64,000 bases of DNA from Pestalotiopsis fici W106-1. Lineage: Eukaryota; Ascomycota; Sordariomycetes; Amphisphaeriales; Sporocadaceae. Where the stretch lies: the NCBI RefSeq assembly GCF_000516985.1, contig NW_006917096.1, positions 2,527,606 to 2,591,605 on the forward strand, in the 5' to 3' direction. The translations under genes and the position numbers were made by a program. Positions 8,765-18,993 of the stretch are shown piece by piece (position 1 is the first letter of the stretch; every line of letters starts with the position of its first letter). Below the pieces are notes generated by a model that made no database searches, was not told the DNA's origin, and was given only the letters and a program-made list of their open reading frames with translations.

Positions 8765-11341
8765 ATGCCTTTGGCGGCTCAGCAGCCCAATGTCCACCTA
8801 TCTCAACAGATTCTGGAAGCTCCGCCAACTCCTGTGCTCCATAGCCGTAGTGCTCCAAAGCCAGGTGGCCGGAAGCCCCGTCCCAGAGTACCTGAAGAGA
8901 GAAGAAAACGTACTGCACGAGCGTAGGGCCCCACCAGAGAACCTTTAGAGCCCTTACAGAGTAGCTTGCAATGCTGACTTGAGCCTAGTTGTAATGAGTG
9001 TAGAAGAAAGAAAGAAAAGTGCAACGGCCAGCTCGGTTGTGGACGGTGTGCTCGGCTGGGTGTGAGATGTCAATACGAGACCATTCGCGATTCCCATGAT
9101 GGATCGACTATCCCGAAGCATCAGCAGCAAAGCACCGGTGCTGGGGTTGCGCCAAGGTAGAGTGTCTTCACACAATGCTTCCTGGCCAGTATGCCTAGTA
9201 CTAATTAATCTTCATGGCATAGATCACAAAACCCCCAAGACAGAATGGGCAGTGCAGAGAGGCTATACTGCATGGAAAAAGTCTTGGCACATTACTTTAC
9301 TGGAAAACCATTGACGGACCAGGAACTTCGCAAACTTGCTGCATCAATACCGGAAGAGGGTCCACTAAACCGCTCAAGCCGGGACCAAGCTGTCATGATC
9401 GATGGATTATCTACCGAAACTGTGCAAGTGGCAAAGACCCAAACACACAGCCTGGACAACAAAGAGACTGGTATGTTTGACATCCCTCTAGGAGCTCTGA
9501 CGTAATTACCGGGTACTCATTATCATAAGAAGGCTGCTGTCAAGACCTGTCTTTACATGCCATCATGTGTACGATCAGGTCTGCCATCGACGATGACCCA
9601 AATCTAGACTCATCCGAGGTAACCATTCTCTTGACCTGATATAGCAATAAGACTGACCACCATACTTCAGGTTACCCAAAAAGAACTATATGCTACCAAT
9701 ACTGATGTCTCCCTGGATACACAGCTTCAACTTGACGCTTTGAATGATGCACTCAGTTGCTTACCCCCTCAACCCATTGCAAAGTTTCTACTTGAGGTTT
9801 TCTTTCGCTACATCCAGACAAGCATATACTACGTCGAGGAAAAATGGATCTACGAAACCCTGGACCGCTGCTGTTCTAGATCACTGGATAATGGACCTGA
9901 CGACAGCCCGACCGTTTGTATTTTACTCATGGTCATGGCGTGCGGAACTCAATTTGCACATATGGAATCGTCCAGCATTTCTAGAGATACTACTCAAGGT
10001 CATCCGAAACCAAGCCACTTCTCAGAAGACGACATTGGCCAGACCTTTCACGGGGCGGCTCGCAAGTTGCTTCCGTACATCATCGTATCGCCCTCATTTC
10101 AGTCTGTGCAGGCACTCCTCATGATGGCCACGTATAACTTTTCGTTGGATCCGAGCGGCACGTCTTATGCGTATTTGAGCCATGCCCTCAGCCTTGGAGT
10201 CGAGCAAGGAATGCATGACCAGAAGTACTACGACGCAGAGCCAAGCAAGACCTTGGCAGAAGTTAAGAGGCGGGTTTGGTGGACAATCTACATCTTGCAG
10301 ATGCAACTAAGCATCAAGTATGGGCGCCCTCATTTCCTGGACCCCTTCGATGTAACTGTCCAGAGACCGGTCGATATCCCGGAGCTACATCCCCTAAAGG
10401 AGGTTTCAAGCTTTGAAAATCAGCTCGGCCTCATCAATCTTACGCTCATGACACAAACCATATCTAAACAAACGGCATTGCTTCGAAAGTCGAATGATTC
10501 GGCTCACTTCTTCAAATTGCTCACTATTCGAAAGGATCTTATCAAGTGGAGGGAGCCATTGCATTGGGAGGTAGCCTCGATCAAGCATATGGACTTGCGA
10601 AGCCTTCGAAATCATATCCATTTGAGGCTATACTACTGGAATACGCGTCTGTCTCTAGGCCAACCATTTATGCTTGCGTCTTCATCACTCGCTGCCTCGT
10701 CGGAGTCCGTACCAGAGACGGCACAGTTCATCGGTCGCGCAGGTCTTGTGAAAGACTCGGTAGACAGTGCTCTGGAGATCATCAGCCTGTGTCAGATGCT
10801 GCGCGACCACGTTGGCTTTGCGCGCGCGTCCTATGTGACCGAGTTCATGAGCTGCTTCACGGCGGTTCTGGTCCTGTTGGCACAAACCCTGGCACAGCCG
10901 AGCCCCTCTATCCGTGAAGCTCTCTCGCGGGGCCTTGAGTTGATTAGGACAATGTCTACTGGCTGCATGTTGGCAAGATCCGAAGTAAGTATCATAGAGG
11001 CATTGGAGCGGGCCGTTATTCGGCTCCAAAATGTTCAGAGGCAAAGGTCCTCTCCCGGCGCACCTAGTCAGGTAGCCCAGGAGGCTACGAATTACGACAC
11101 TTTCAAGACCTGGACCCGTCTTTGGAAAAGTACCTCTGGTCTCACACCGCCAGAGCAGACTGCAACTCCTCATGCCACGGGCTCTTATGACAATGCCCAA
11201 AGCCTACAGCAGGATTTTGGTGAATCGGCAGATGGAGATATGTTCTATGGACTGCTGCCAATGGAGCTGAGTCAATTTGATGTGATACCCTTCTTGGACA
11301 CCGGTTTTGATTACGAAGACGCAAGTTTTAATGCAGAATAA
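8765..11341 (+). CDS. Zn2Cys6 transcription factor with fungal-specific TF domain
   Basis: Five exons (8765-8922, 8989-9156, 9223-9470, 9530-9618, 9671-11341) join in frame to 777 aa. Exons 1-2 create the DNA-binding domain: a basic stretch PEERRKRTARA followed by CNECRRKKEKCNGQLGCGRC and then ARLGVRCQYE, a C-x2-C-x6-C-x5-C-x2-C-x6-C cluster near residues 54-81 that binds two zinc ions and CGG half-sites. The long last exon carries the fungal_trans middle homology region (FRYIQTSIYYVEEKW, FHGAARKLLP, MATYNFSLDPSGTSYAYLSHALSLGVEQGMH and EVKRRVWWTIYILQMQLSIKYGRP). The acidic C-terminus fits an activation domain. It lies next to the amidohydrolase and is the best candidate regulator of the 1-11 kb cluster. 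Exon 4 is the least certain part of the model because its acceptor (ATAAG) is weak. Confidence 0.85.
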
Positions 11342-11737
11342 TCGAACGGGAATTTATCCGAGCTCTTGACTTGGTTACTCTGTCCTATTCTTTTTTCAGT
11401 GTGCTCTACCGTGGTGTTACATTGGCAGCTCAACTGAGTGGCTATAGCATCGTGTCTGTTGACAGCCAATCAGGATCGAGCATAGAAAGTATTGGAGCCA
11501 TCCGGCGTGAGTCACCACACCGAAGGTAGCGGTACCCGCAAGCTTCAAACATGAATACGGCTTCAATTTATAAGTCCTTCAAAATGTGTTTGATATGATG
11601 AGATTTATGATTTCTCTTTTCCACCTTGCAACACTTTTGTGAGAGGAAGAAAAATAAGTCCCCTGCTCTATCAGAACAGCCATCAAAACTAAATCACCCA
11701 AACTCTGCATCCTGAAACCCAAGTATTTTATCCAACC
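11342..11737. other. Intergenic region, nothing found
   Basis: This 396-bp stretch holds the 3' region of the regulator and the promoter of the methyltransferase. The last part is rich in C/T and A, as expected of a 5' leader. No clear element was found. Confidence 0.5.
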
Positions 11738-12924
11738 ATGGACTACCATGCCGAGTCACTGTCGTCTTGGGAGACTAACTCTGCCTTTTGGGACGAGGGC
11801 GTCGGTCGTGACGGGAACAAATACTGGAAGCGCCTACAAGAGCCTTCACTGCGGCGAATGCTGGCCTCTCACGTGCATCCCGACCGTCGCAGCCGCGCCC
11901 TGGATCTCGCGACGGGCAACGGGCTCACGGCGCGCTGGCTCGTCAACAATGGCTGCGACTCTGTCCTCGCGACGGACGGTGCGGCGGCCCAGCTTGAGCG
12001 GGCCCAGAAACGGGCCCTGACGGCCACCGAAAAGGATCGCATTGACTATAGGCAGCTGGACGTCACCAGTTACGACGCCCTTGTGGACGTGCTCAAGGAC
12101 CCCAGCAAGGTAAAAATCCATAACATATGCAAATTCAAACTCGTTTGTTGAATGAGGTCAAATTATCTAGTCTGACGGCTTTGATATTATTCTGATCAAC
12201 ATGGCAATCATGGACATTGCAACCATCGAACCTCTTGCCAACGCACTCCCGAAACTCTTGAAGGCCGACGGAGTGTGAGTTGATCCTTGATTACTCGATT
12301 TTTCTTTCCTTCATTGCAAAAAAGGGTCATGAAAGAAAAAAGAAAAAAGACATGGCCTCTTTCAGAGACCACTGTCATTATTGGTAAGGGACTCTCCCGC
12401 TGAATTATCAATTTGTGCACAGCTTTGTAGCAACGATCCTTCACCCGGTCTTCTTCACCTCGCGGGCTACGCGTTTGCTCGAGGTGGTCGACTATAACCC
12501 GGGCAGTACGCAGCGGCCTCCGATCGATCGAGCCAAGGTGATTCGGGAATATCTGCACATTCCGCCCTATCGCGGTGTCGCAGTCTGGGGGCAACCAGCC
12601 GAACAGGTACGTCGCTGTGATCGCGATTGACATTGTTGTTGTTGGGGGGGGGGGGGGGGGGAACAAGAAGGTCGCAGCACAAATCAATATGCCTAAATGT
12701 AAAGCACGCGATACTGACATTCGGGGGTTCAGGTCATCTTCCATCGATCCATGCAGGAGCTCTTTGGGACCTTTTTCCGCGCCGGGCTGGTTCTGGATGC
12801 GTTTGAAGAGCCTGCGTTCACCGAAGAGGACGCGATCAGTGAGCGCACGTATGCGCACACCAACTTTCCGCAGTTGCCAGCCATACTTTCCTTCCGTATG
12901 CGCAGACGTGCCGACGCCCCCTGA
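11738..12924 (+). CDS. Class I SAM-dependent methyltransferase
   Basis: Four exons (11738-12109, 12171-12274, 12423-12606, 12733-12924) join to 283 aa. The SAM-binding motif I is ALDLATGNGLTARWL near residues 50-65, followed by an acidic strand end (LATDGAAAQLERAQKRA) and the motif II/III region FDIILINMAIMDIATIEPLANALPKLLKADGVFV, the usual order in Rossmann-fold methyltransferases. The second half (EYLHIPPYRGVAVWGQPAEQVIFHRSMQELF) resembles small-molecule or lipid methyltransferases of unknown substrate. No signal peptide or membrane segment is seen. It runs in the same direction as the Zn2Cys6 gene, but nothing ties it to hydroxyproline breakdown, so it may be an unrelated neighbour. Intron 3 contains an uninterrupted run of 18 G. 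Confidence 0.8.
12644..12661 (+). repeat. Homopolymer run of 18 G in an intron
   Basis: Eighteen consecutive G lie within intron 3 (12607-12732) of the methyltransferase gene, between the donor GTACGT and the acceptor TTCAG. Such runs are prone to length slippage and to sequencing error, so the exact count is uncertain. Confidence 0.9.
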
Positions 12925-13433
12925 GTCCGTCTCGGCCATATGACATGCAGGTTCAGAGTGCTCAACACAGAGTCATAGCACCTAGACCACGAGTCAGGAG
13001 GAATATCTTAATATGGCCATGAGCCATGGGGTAAAAAAGGAAAAGAGAAAAAAAAATAGTACCGAGACGTGGCGCTTGCAATCCTGTCGATGATGAGTTG
13101 CTGAAGCACAGACATAGCATTAACTGACCACATTTATCATTTTCTTCTGGTGGATGATGAATCAGGCAAACTGACACTCTTTCGATCCATAGTGCATATC
13201 AGACTTCCTTGGAAGTAAATTATCTTTGACTTTTTGAAGATATACGACGATCAGTACTATATCAGATTGTTGTCCTTTGTGATGTGTCGCATGCTGTGCA
13301 TGGCGCACTAGAAAAGCATTCATTTTGCATATTTGGCATCGTGTCTTACATGAATTGCTTTCTTTGTATTTAGATGAACATGTCTTTCTATATCATTGTG
13401 CCATGTATGCTAATACAAATCGCGGGAAGTTCT
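12925..13433. other. Convergent 3' region, nothing found
   Basis: This 509-bp stretch lies between the methyltransferase (+) and sec18 (-) and presumably holds both 3' untranslated regions. It is A/T-rich with no supported gene. Confidence 0.5.
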
Positions 13434-15893
13434 CTAGGCGGATCCCATCATTTGGAGCAGCTCGCCGGCAATGATTTGACCAACCGGCCGATTGTCACCG
13501 TTGCGTACCTTGTTGAAAGCAGCACCGACAGAAACCAGAACTCTCTTGACACCTAGACCAACCTTTTGACCCCCGGTTACAGTCTCAATCTCATACAGTG
13601 CCTCGTTGACATCTTGTTCCGATACACCTTGAGAACTCAAGACTGCGCCCAACTCTTGCACATCGCGAACAGCGGGGACAGCCAATTCGTGATCAAACTC
13701 AAGCACATCCAATTGTCCAAAGATCTCGCGCCTAGAAGTGGTAGCGAGAACGAGAAGCCGCCTGCCTTTCGGCGGTTCCGTCTGCATGAGCGATGCAATA
13801 GCGACCTGGACACCGTTCTGGAACCGAGGGCCGACAGGTGTCCACTCAATGATTTGCTCAAGACCATCGATGATGACAACGCTGATCGGCGATTTATAAG
13901 CGTCGTTGAAGACTTTTCGGAGGTAGCCAATCTTGGCCTGCTCGCCCATCTCAAGCATGTTGCTGGCGCTTACAAGCTTGGCAAATGGGAAGTTCGAGTT
14001 CATTGCAATATCTGCGGCCATGGCAGACTTTCCAGAACCTCGAGGTCCGTAAATGAGGACGGACAGCAATCTTTGCTTGGGGTCCGTCGATACTTGACTG
14101 GCATGGTTTCGTCCATCGCCACGAATACGCTCAATGTGAGCACTGAAGGGAATGATGCCATGCTTGGCAACATCAGCTAATTCTTCTTCCGACACACCGA
14201 ATGCAGGCTTCACATCGTCCAAGGCCCGAACGAAATCTTCCATGTTGACCTTGATGTCATCGTAGTTGATGGAGGGGTTGGAGAGATCTCCAATCTTGAC
14301 CTGTCGTGTAAAAGCATACGAGGATGCGGCCTTGACAAGACCGTTGATCTCTGCTCCTGAGAAGTTCTTTGTCCGTGCAGCCAGATCGGCAAGGTTGACA
14401 TCGCCGTCAATTCTGCCATGCTCCCTCATTTTGGACGTGTGGATCTTGAAGATCTGCTGTCTTCCGTGCTCATCAGGAAGAGAAATCTCGACGTGGACTT
14501 CTAGACGACCAGGACGAAGCAGAGCGTCATCAATCATATCCTTTCGGTTTGTCATACCAATAAGCAATATGTTGTTGAGTTGGTCAACACCATCGAGCTT
14601 TGTGAGAAGCTGGTTCACAACGCTGTCGCCGACGCCAGTACCTCCACCGGCACCGCTGCCTCTCTGCTTGCAGACAGCATCCAGTTCATCAAAGATGATA
14701 ATGTGCAGGCCACTTTCTTCGCCCTTTTCTTTGTATTCCTTTTCGGCATCGGCAAACATCTTTCGAACATTCTCTTCTGACTGACCAACAAATTTGTTCA
14801 AGATCTCGGGACCATTGATGACCTTGGGCTCACGCGCGTTGAGCATCTTTCCGATCTGACGGGCAATCAAAGTCTTTCCAGTTCCAGGAGGACCGTAAAG
14901 AAGCATACCCTTCACATGGGGAATGCCCATCTGGTCAACCAGTCCGCTCGGCAGTAGTCGGGACGAGAAGGCTCGTCGGAAGATGGTGGAAAACTCTTCA
15001 TCGAGACCACCAATTCCCATGTTCTCGAACTTGAAGTCTGGGCGCAGAATGGCGTTGGTTGCCGGTCGCCTAGCTGAGCCTTTGAGCTTGATCGGCGACT
15101 TTGCGTCTTTGAAGAAATTGATGGTAGTAACGTTGGTCAGTATGCCTCGGTCGTTACGATCACTCGAACTGGGTGCATCAGAAGTACCACCCTTTTCCAT
15201 GCTCAGATCGACAAGCTGCACTGTCTTGACTGTGAACATGAGTGGAATACTCTGGGCTTCCATCAAGAACTTTTGCCCCGGCGAGAATATTTGGTTTGCA
15301 AACAAACGCGTGATCTCTTCGGCGAGTTTGTCCTGGTCGTATGGCTCCTCAGTCATTTTCGATCGAGCAAAAGCAATCTCGAGGTCTAGCGTGCCGAGGT
15401 ATGCGTTCTTGCCTCTTGAGAATGGATCGTACACCTCGCCCGTAAATTGATCCATCATTGAGATGCCGCACCACGATCGCTGGTGTTCCGCCAGACTGAT
15501 CTTTCCCGGGGGAAAGCCTTGCAGAGGTCGGGCAGTCACTACATACTCACCAGACAACGACGGTCCTTTGAGAAGAACATAGACATCGGGTCCGGAATCG
15601 CGGGGTTGAAAGTCGCTCGGTGACACGGCCGACAGGTTTCCGAAGATGTATCTATTATCTGCAAACTTCTCGATGCCGAGGGACACCGGTCGCCCACCAC
15701 CACCGCCACCATAACCTCCGGGTGGTCCCTGTGGTGCTCGGTTCGTGTTAGGAGGAGCGCCATAGGCAGGAGGTGTGTTGTAGCCTGACGGAGGGCCGCC
15801 ATAATCCCGAGAGGGCGGAGGACCGCCCTGGACCTGCCTTCCTGGCAAGCCGGTGCGAGGGCCCCTACCAAACAAGGCGTTTCTCGAGTCCAT
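13434..15893 (-). CDS. sec18: Vesicle-fusing ATPase Sec18/NSF
   Basis: One long exon encodes 819 aa of the NSF/Sec18 AAA+ ATPase, the hexamer that, with alpha-SNAP (Sec17), takes apart SNARE complexes after membrane fusion. The order is canonical: a Gly/Pro/Tyr-rich N-terminal extension (about 1-70), the substrate-binding N domain (about 70-270), D1 ATPase with Walker A GPPGTGKT at 334-341 and Walker B IIIFDELD at 398-405, MTNRKDMIDDALLRPGRLE with the sensor and arginine-finger region, and D2 with Walker A GPRGSGKS at 616-623 and VVIIDGLEQII as a degenerate Walker B. D2 in this family binds ATP mainly for hexamer assembly, which agrees with the missing second acidic residue. The Gly-rich N-terminal extension is longer than in yeast but common in filamentous fungi. 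It is an essential housekeeping gene, divergent from the Dgk1-like gene. Confidence 0.97.
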   Translation of the reverse strand: MDSRNALFGRGPRTGLPGRQVQGGPPPSRDYGGPPSGYNTPPAYGAPPNTNRAPQGPPGGYGGGGGGRPVSLGIEKFADNRYIFGNLSAVSPSDFQPRDSGPDVYVLLKGPSLSGEYVVTARPLQGFPPGKISLAEHQRSWCGISMMDQFTGEVYDPFSRGKNAYLGTLDLEIAFARSKMTEEPYDQDKLAEEITRLFANQIFSPGQKFLMEAQSIPLMFTVKTVQLVDLSMEKGGTSDAPSSSDRNDRGILTNVTTINFFKDAKSPIKLKGSARRPATNAILRPDFKFENMGIGGLDEEFSTIFRRAFSSRLLPSGLVDQMGIPHVKGMLLYGPPGTGKTLIARQIGKMLNAREPKVINGPEILNKFVGQSEENVRKMFADAEKEYKEKGEESGLHIIIFDELDAVCKQRGSGAGGGTGVGDSVVNQLLTKLDGVDQLNNILLIGMTNRKDMIDDALLRPGRLEVHVEISLPDEHGRQQIFKIHTSKMREHGRIDGDVNLADLAARTKNFSGAEINGLVKAASSYAFTRQVKIGDLSNPSINYDDIKVNMEDFVRALDDVKPAFGVSEEELADVAKHGIIPFSAHIERIRGDGRNHASQVSTDPKQRLLSVLIYGPRGSGKSAMAADIAMNSNFPFAKLVSASNMLEMGEQAKIGYLRKVFNDAYKSPISVVIIDGLEQIIEWTPVGPRFQNGVQVAIASLMQTEPPKGRRLLVLATTSRREIFGQLDVLEFDHELAVPAVRDVQELGAVLSSQGVSEQDVNEALYEIETVTGGQKVGLGVKRVLVSVGAAFNKVRNGDNRPVGQIIAGELLQMMGSA

Positions 15894-17796
15894 TGTTTTT
15901 GTAATGAATTGGCTCGGTCAATCCAGTTCGGAGCGGGTGTGTCGATGATGTTACGCTCAGTGCGCCCCGGCTTCTTGGGGTTGATCAGGAGGCGTCGTTG
16001 ATTGGAACAAAGCAGCCAAGGGGCGGGCCAAAGGAATAAAGGAACACAATTAATCGATGAAGTCGTGTCTGCGGCTGTCTATGCTGGATGGGACGATATA
16101 TAGTCAGCACCCTCAAGGTTCGGGATATAAAGGCTCAATGAAGCACTTACGCAGTAAAGTTCAGCCAGCGCAATGAATCTGTCCTTTCAAGCAAGAGCGC
16201 CAATGACTCTTTTCAAAAGGGTGAATATAAGGACTTTTAAGTGGGATAAAAAGGCGAAATCACGATAGTACTGCCTAAATCACCAAGCTCATCAGAGAAA
16301 AAGTTGATGAGCTGTTCTTTGTTGTTGAGTAGAAGAGCGATTGGTGCCAAAGTTCAGCCTGGAGCTTCGCTTGTCACAGCTGACGTTTCGTAGCGACAGC
16401 CCCTGTGACGTGGGGTCCCAGCGAGATGGATGACGGGAGGGAGCTTCTAGCGCGCATCAGCCACGCGGGGTGATCGGTCACCATTTAGACCCGGCTTATT
16501 GTTTAGTTGGCAGTACAGTACCACAGACCACGAATGATTAATTCTTCATATGAGCTCTAAGATCGGAAGACTTCTTCTGCCTTTCTCCATTACACGACAC
16601 GTAGCTACCTTTTTTTTTTTTTTTTTTTGGGATAAAGTGATTGCATCTTCTTACCTACTCCTATCAATAGTTCATTAGAGTTGAGTACCTTTTCTTTTTC
16701 TCAACCAAAAGGGCATCTGCAAGATCATCTTGCATTTTTTCATAATGCAATACGTAGCCAAATTCGTACAATCTATTTTGTTCTAGTCATGGAAGCTTGA
16801 CCTAACGTTGGAATGGTCAACATCACAGTGAATACACCACTGGCTGGCCATTCGAAGTTGCCGCCACATTGATGAATCGCGTCTAGCTCGATGTACGACC
16901 TTCTACCTGCCAAGTAGGTAGGCCCCTATGCTAGAGAAGAATCACAGAACTATTATAAGGCGATGGGCTAATGCTGTCAAAGACGATGGCTCCAGTGGGT
17001 TCAAATAATGGCAAACGGAATTTACTATCTGTCAGGAACATGTGATCTTGAAAAAGAAAACCCACCTAATGGTGACAAGTTGATTCGTTGACAGCCACTG
17101 GATTCCGTAGTGTAGCACCAGTCAGAAGCAGCTGACTAGAAAACCAGCCCGTCAGGCCGGAAGCGATGGGACCAAGCTTTGCCCAAAAGGCCCCATTGTG
17201 CTCGCGTGGGGTCAAAATATGGTTCATGAAATCCTATCACACAGCTTCTGCGATTCGCCAGGGATCTACGCCATTCTGTTTTCCCCCCAAGGCTGTGTAT
17301 GTGTGAGGGCCGTCTTATGTCACCACGCTTGCGCCTCGAAAATTTCGTTCCAACCAAGATTCGGCAGTATCGAGTTTCCCGTCACCGCGCAGGTTTTTTT
17401 TTGTAAGCTGGTCGATTAGTTGGCAGCAGCCTATCTTGTCTCGGACCATTGACGTCTCCGTCACACCGTTAATGTGCTCTTCCACGAAGCCGCGGTCGAG
17501 GAGAGTCCCTCTTCCATCTGCTTCCGCCGACCCCTGTCGTCCATCTACTATTATTACTACTACCAGAACATTATGCGGCAGAGCTCGTCTCTGTTGCATC
17601 ACCAAACTTATTCACGCTGGATCCGGTAGCTCTCGTGGCCTCGTTACTCGGCGAAAGCACCCACCATCTCACTACGCGTGAGTCTAGAAAAGACAAACAT
17701 CTCCGCTCTGCCTTTTGGCCTTTACGATTTCACGATTTGCGACATTTCTTTACCGGCGTCGTTTCTTGTCCGACCCTGCCGCCTTTTCCCTACAAC
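15894..17796. promoter_or_regulatory. Divergent promoter region of sec18 and the Dgk1-like gene
   Basis: This 1.9-kb stretch separates two divergent starts. A GTAAGTGC donor-like site on the minus strand near 16144-16151 suggests a leader intron in the sec18 5' untranslated region, though I could not fix its acceptor. A run of 19 T occupies 16610-16628. C/T-rich sequence precedes the Dgk1-like start. No coding gene is supported. Confidence 0.45.
16610..16628 (+). repeat. Homopolymer run of 19 T
   Basis: Nineteen consecutive T lie in the intergenic region between sec18 and the Dgk1-like gene. Poly(dA:dT) runs of this kind commonly exclude nucleosomes in fungal promoters; that role is inference here. 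Confidence 0.9.
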
Positions 17797-18993
17797 ATGT
17801 CTACTCGCACCAGATCGAGTATCCCGGCCACGCCGCGTGTAATATCACCGAGTCCAACCCCTTCAGACACCCAAGACGATGGCTATTTCGGCCCCGTAAC
17901 TCGTTCTGCAGCCCGAAGACGCCAAACTGGCAGCATAACCCCGCAACTACCAATACAAGAAGAAAGCGTCGATGAGAGCGAGTCGGACCCCGAACTCCGA
18001 CGTGCCCGCGCGCGATCTCGGAGTCCTATAAAGGCTCGCAAGGTCTCAGGCCTCGCGTCAAATACAGGCACGCGTTCGACAAAAGCTTCCAAGTCCAAAG
18101 AGTTGGAAGTCACGGAGCACGCAAACGGCATGATCACGACATCAAATGGCCACTTGGCGCCGCCCACACCCGCAACGCCATCGGGATGGAGTTGGCGCGA
18201 CTTCAGCCGAAGTCCCAGCCCTCTTGGGCTGATTCCCATACACCGGCATTTCAAGACTTTGATACACAAGCATGAAGTACCTCGGAAGGTTCTTCACGTG
18301 TCTATCGGCTTTCTAGTGTATTGGCTTTACGTGTCAGGCACGCAGACCTCGAGGGTTACGCCGTGGTTGATGGGCTTCTTGATCCCCATCGCAACGACAG
18401 ATATTCTGCGACACACGTACGCATCGCTCAACCGCTTCTACGTCAAATGCCTCGGAGCATTCATGCGCGAGAGCGAGTACTCTGGCTACAACGGCGTCAT
18501 CTGGTATCTTCTCGGCGCGTGGACCGTCCTGTACTTCTTTCCCAAGGACATTGCTGTTGTATCAGTCATGCTACTCAGTTGGTGCGACACTGCGGCCAGT
18601 ACCTTTGGTCGCTTATACGGTAGATACACGCCGCGCCTTAGAAGAGGAAAGTCTCTCGCAGGATCGCTAGCTGCATTCCTGGTCGGCGTCGTCACTGCTG
18701 CATGGTTTTGGGGCTGGGTTGCACCCCACACACCAGCTTTCCCGGGCGATGAGCAGAATCCATTCATGTTTAATGGCTTACTCAGACTACCAGCCGCCGC
18801 TGCCGACCTTTTGGGCCTCAGCGAAGAACAAGCAACCGTCAGTGGGACAGTTGCACTGGCCGTCATGAGTATCTGGTCTGGTCTTGCTGCTGCGGGTAGC
18901 GAAGTCATAGATCTATTTGGCTGGGATGACAATCTCACAATTCCGGTTCTTAGCGGCATTGGCATCTGGGGGTTTCTCAAGATCTTCGGCTAA
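17797..18993 (+). CDS. CTP-dependent diacylglycerol kinase-like protein (Dgk1 family)
   Basis: From the ATG at 17797 one exon encodes 399 aa. The first 150 residues are Ser/Thr/Pro- and Arg-rich and probably disordered (TRTRSSIPATPRVISPSPTP, ARARSRSPIKARK). The remainder is hydrophobic, with several membrane segments beginning HEVPRKVLHVSIGFLVYWLY, and contains SWCDTAASTFGRLYGRYTPRL followed by KSLAGSLAAFLVG. This is the signature of the phosphatidate cytidylyltransferase/Dgk1 group; yeast Dgk1 phosphorylates diacylglycerol with CTP in the ER and nuclear membrane, counteracting Pah1 phosphatase. The length and layout fit fungal Dgk1 proteins. An in-frame extension upstream to 17635 exists, but the ATG at 17797 follows C/T-rich leader sequence and gives the expected N-terminus. 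Confidence 0.85.
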   Translation: MSTRTRSSIPATPRVISPSPTPSDTQDDGYFGPVTRSAARRRQTGSITPQLPIQEESVDESESDPELRRARARSRSPIKARKVSGLASNTGTRSTKASKSKELEVTEHANGMITTSNGHLAPPTPATPSGWSWRDFSRSPSPLGLIPIHRHFKTLIHKHEVPRKVLHVSIGFLVYWLYVSGTQTSRVTPWLMGFLIPIATTDILRHTYASLNRFYVKCLGAFMRESEYSGYNGVIWYLLGAWTVLYFFPKDIAVVSVMLLSWCDTAASTFGRLYGRYTPRLRRGKSLAGSLAAFLVGVVTAAWFWGWVAPHTPAFPGDEQNPFMFNGLLRLPAAAADLLGLSEEQATVSGTVALAVMSIWSGLAAAGSEVIDLFGWDDNLTIPVLSGIGIWGFLKIFG

